Assembly (NCBI GenBank): GCA_023128035.1
Contig: JAGMES010000113.1
Span: 1-13,595, forward strand
Direction of reading: 5' to 3'
DNA length: 13,595 bases
From: Halanaerobiales bacterium
GTDB taxonomy: Bacteria; Bacillota_F; Halanaerobiia; DY22613
A model generated the notes under the pieces. It ran no database searches. It worked only from the letters and a program-made list of their open reading frames with translations, and was not told the origin of the DNA. Both the position numbers and the translations under genes were made by a program. Below, piece by piece: positions 13,388 through 13,595 of the stretch (the first letter of the stretch is position 1; each line of letters starts with the position of its first letter).

Positions 13388-13595
13388 TCAATTACTTCCG
13401 TCTAAAGACAGGAGCTTGAACAGTGATGTTCAACGTAAGAGTTGATTAGAGGGCTTGATTGAAAAGTTAAGCAGAAGTTATTAGTGAAGTTAAAGAACGT
13501 ACCAAGAATTGCTTCACAAGATTCTTGCTCTACAAATTCTGTATTAAACAAAGATGAAAGTCTTAGTGTACAGAATAAAGTACTGGCTAATAACA
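13375..13595 (+). ncRNA. 5' part of a large structured RNA (candidate OMEGA RNA or intron), runs off the window
   Basis: No frame stays open through this stretch, base composition is visibly less A/T-rich than neighbours, and stem-loops follow one another: arms 13395-13402/13407-13414 around TAAA (one mismatch, one wobble); TTGAAC/GTTCAA at 13416-13433; an alternative TCAAC/GTTGA at 13430-13445; GCTTGATT/AGTTAAGC at 13453-13472 capped by GAAA; CAAGAAT/ATTCTTG at 13503-13527; ATTCTGTA/TACAGAAT at 13536-13576 enclosing AAGAT/GTCTT with a second GAAA cap. Two GNRA loops and nested helices are hallmarks of a folded RNA. The TAAA-loop hairpin followed by GGAGCTTG and the upstream GTGA recall IS605/IscB-type (HEARO) element ends, from memory. 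Alternatives are a group I intron or a giant phage RNA. Strand is inferred from GNRA orientation and the G-U pairs. Confidence 0.55.

Noticed and set aside
13428..13450. Group I intron R element (GTTCAACG followed by GATTAGAG)
   Set aside because: It resembles the conserved R sequence only partly, and no matching P, Q or S elements were found by eye; kept only as an alternative for the structured RNA.
13375..13595. tRNA gene in the right-edge region
   Set aside because: No cloverleaf with a proper T-arm GTTCRANNC and acceptor pairing could be drawn.
1..13595. CRISPR array or tandem repeat cluster
   Set aside because: No regularly spaced repeats of 20 or more bases were seen on either strand.

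Overview
The window is a stretch of a tailed-phage (Caudoviricetes) genome or prophage. The DNA is very AT-rich (roughly 30% G+C by eye). Genes are packed head to tail on the + strand, many overlap by ATGA or TAATG, and Shine-Dalgarno sites of the AGGAG type are common. Repeated use of TAA, TAG and TGA as ordinary stops in overlapping genes points to the standard bacterial code. The host cannot be named from the sequence; an AT-rich bacterium such as a Clostridia- or Fusobacteria-like host would fit, and the loose lipobox of one protein would also be tolerated in spirochaetes.

Layout. Positions 1-748: the end of an upstream gene, then a GH73 (FlgJ-type) cell-wall hydrolase whose reading frame is cut by an in-frame TGA. 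Positions 784-6670: virion adhesion/tail module, with a small connector-like protein, two tail fibres with paralogous N-termini (the second with its own promoter), a NUMOD3/HNH homing endonuclease whose C-terminus copies the tail-fibre C-terminus, and several small structural-type proteins. Positions 6671-7368: small proteins including a membrane protein. At 7385-7413 a consensus extended -10 promoter begins a second transcription unit: a DnaC-like helicase loader with a degenerate Walker A, a run of tiny overlapping Cys-containing proteins, a membrane-anchored SLT lytic transglycosylase, a family-4 uracil-DNA glycosylase split by a -1 frameshift at a canonical-form slippery heptamer, and further small genes (Zn-ribbon protein, exported or lipoprotein-like protein, anti-sigma-like zinc-finger protein). 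A second promoter with the same 11-base core (12551-12579) drives an extremely basic protein. A small beta-rich protein follows.

The last ~220 bases (about 13375-13595) change character. An ORF with a good ribosome binding site stops after 16 codons, coding potential disappears, and at least five to six stem-loops appear, two capped by GAAA tetraloops. I read this as the 5' part of a large structured RNA running off the window. An OMEGA-type (IscB/HEARO or IS605-like) mobile element RNA is the leading but unproven explanation; a self-splicing intron or a giant phage RNA (ROOL/GOLLD-like) are alternatives.

The genes combine virion adhesion and cell-wall degradation on the left with replication, DNA repair and host-takeover type small genes on the right. 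Three genes look interrupted (GH73 by TGA, UDG by frameshift, the last ORF by the RNA element). Whether these are recoding, decay or assembly errors is the main question the window raises.
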